NCBI GenBank assembly: GCA_044433285.1
Contig: JAWXTU010000128.1
Location: 1-6,084 of the forward strand
Length of the DNA: 6,084 bases
Reading direction: 5' to 3'
Source: Aphodosoma sp044433285
Lineage (GTDB): Bacteria > Bacteroidota > Bacteroidia > Bacteroidales > Paludibacteraceae
A model generated the notes under the pieces. That model worked only from the letters and a program-made list of their open reading frames with translations. It did not search any database and was not told the origin of the DNA. Position numbers and translations under genes: made by a program. Below are positions 5,971 to 6,084 of the stretch, piece by piece (positions within the stretch are counted from its first letter, which is position 1; the number at the start of each line of letters is the position of its first letter).

Positions 5971-6084
5971 CTATTCGTACGTTACCAAATTTCTGGGGAG
6001 TTTGATTCTTTTTCTCAGTCCTCTTTGTCCTGAAACGGAGTACAACTCCACCTGCTCGTCATTATCAAGATGGCGTACAAATGC
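5971..6084 (-). CDS. C-terminal end of an unidentified protein (5' part outside window)
   Basis: A minus-strand frame is open from the right edge to a TAG at 5973-5971, giving 37 residues that begin AFVRHLDNDEQ and end LPRNLVTYE. The composition is balanced and unlike the A/T-driven random frames around it, with several codons rich in G and C, which suggests a real gene end. The piece is basic in the middle (RGLRKRIK). I do not recognise the family from so short a tail. The stop lies 77 nt before the lipoprotein start, so it could be in the same transcription unit. Confidence 0.5.
   Translation of the reverse strand, partial: AFVRHLDNDEQVELYSVSGQRGLRKRIKLPRNLVTYE

Overview
The window looks like an accessory region of a Bacteroidales chromosome (Bacteroides, Prevotella or Alistipes relatives). 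The evidence is low-GC DNA, A-rich leaders instead of Shine-Dalgarno sites, at least three leftward promoters with the Bacteroidetes -7 box TAnnTTTG, and a short lipoprotein signal of the type usual in this phylum. Every gene I can support lies on the minus strand, so the biological order runs from position 6084 down to 1. The genus is inference; no rRNA, tRNA or housekeeping gene anchors it.

Right part (6084 to 4672): the C-terminal 37 codons of an unrecognised gene cut by the window edge, then a 315-residue lipoprotein of unknown function, then four bases later a small single-pass membrane protein with an acidic, tyrosine-rich tail. The last two look like one operon.

Middle part (4671 to 2498): a compact two-gene cassette. 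An ABC-type AAA ATPase of the OLD/RloA kind is followed, with overlapping reading frames, by a small protein with TOPRIM nuclease motifs. This pairing resembles known two-component anti-phage systems (PARIS AriA/AriB, OLD class 2, RloAB), but I cannot assign it to one of them. The cassette is bracketed by an ungapped direct repeat of about 86 bp (47 bp identical, offset 2029). Each copy holds a leftward promoter. The upstream copy sits 29 nt before the ATPase start; the downstream copy begins at the stop codon of the TOPRIM gene and faces a stretch of about 230 nt with no gene. A perfect 17-bp inverted repeat overlaps the upstream copy.

Left part (2253 to 1): a 409-residue AAA_14/DUF4143-type ATPase with its own promoter, then, 32 nt downstream, a gene that enters the window whole at its 5' end and runs off the left edge. 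Its 330 visible residues encode an exported relative of the plant growth regulator peptidase DA1: signal peptide, two tandem cysteine/histidine zinc modules of the LIM-like type with identical spacing, and an HELMH...E metallopeptidase centre. This gene has no stop codon in the window and is easy to miss.

The genes do not form one pathway. The best reading is a mosaic of accessory cargo: a probable defence cassette framed by repeats, a stand-alone ATPase, an envelope operon, and a secreted DA1-like peptidase. The two items most worth following are the DA1-like protein and the repeat-framed ATPase-TOPRIM pair.
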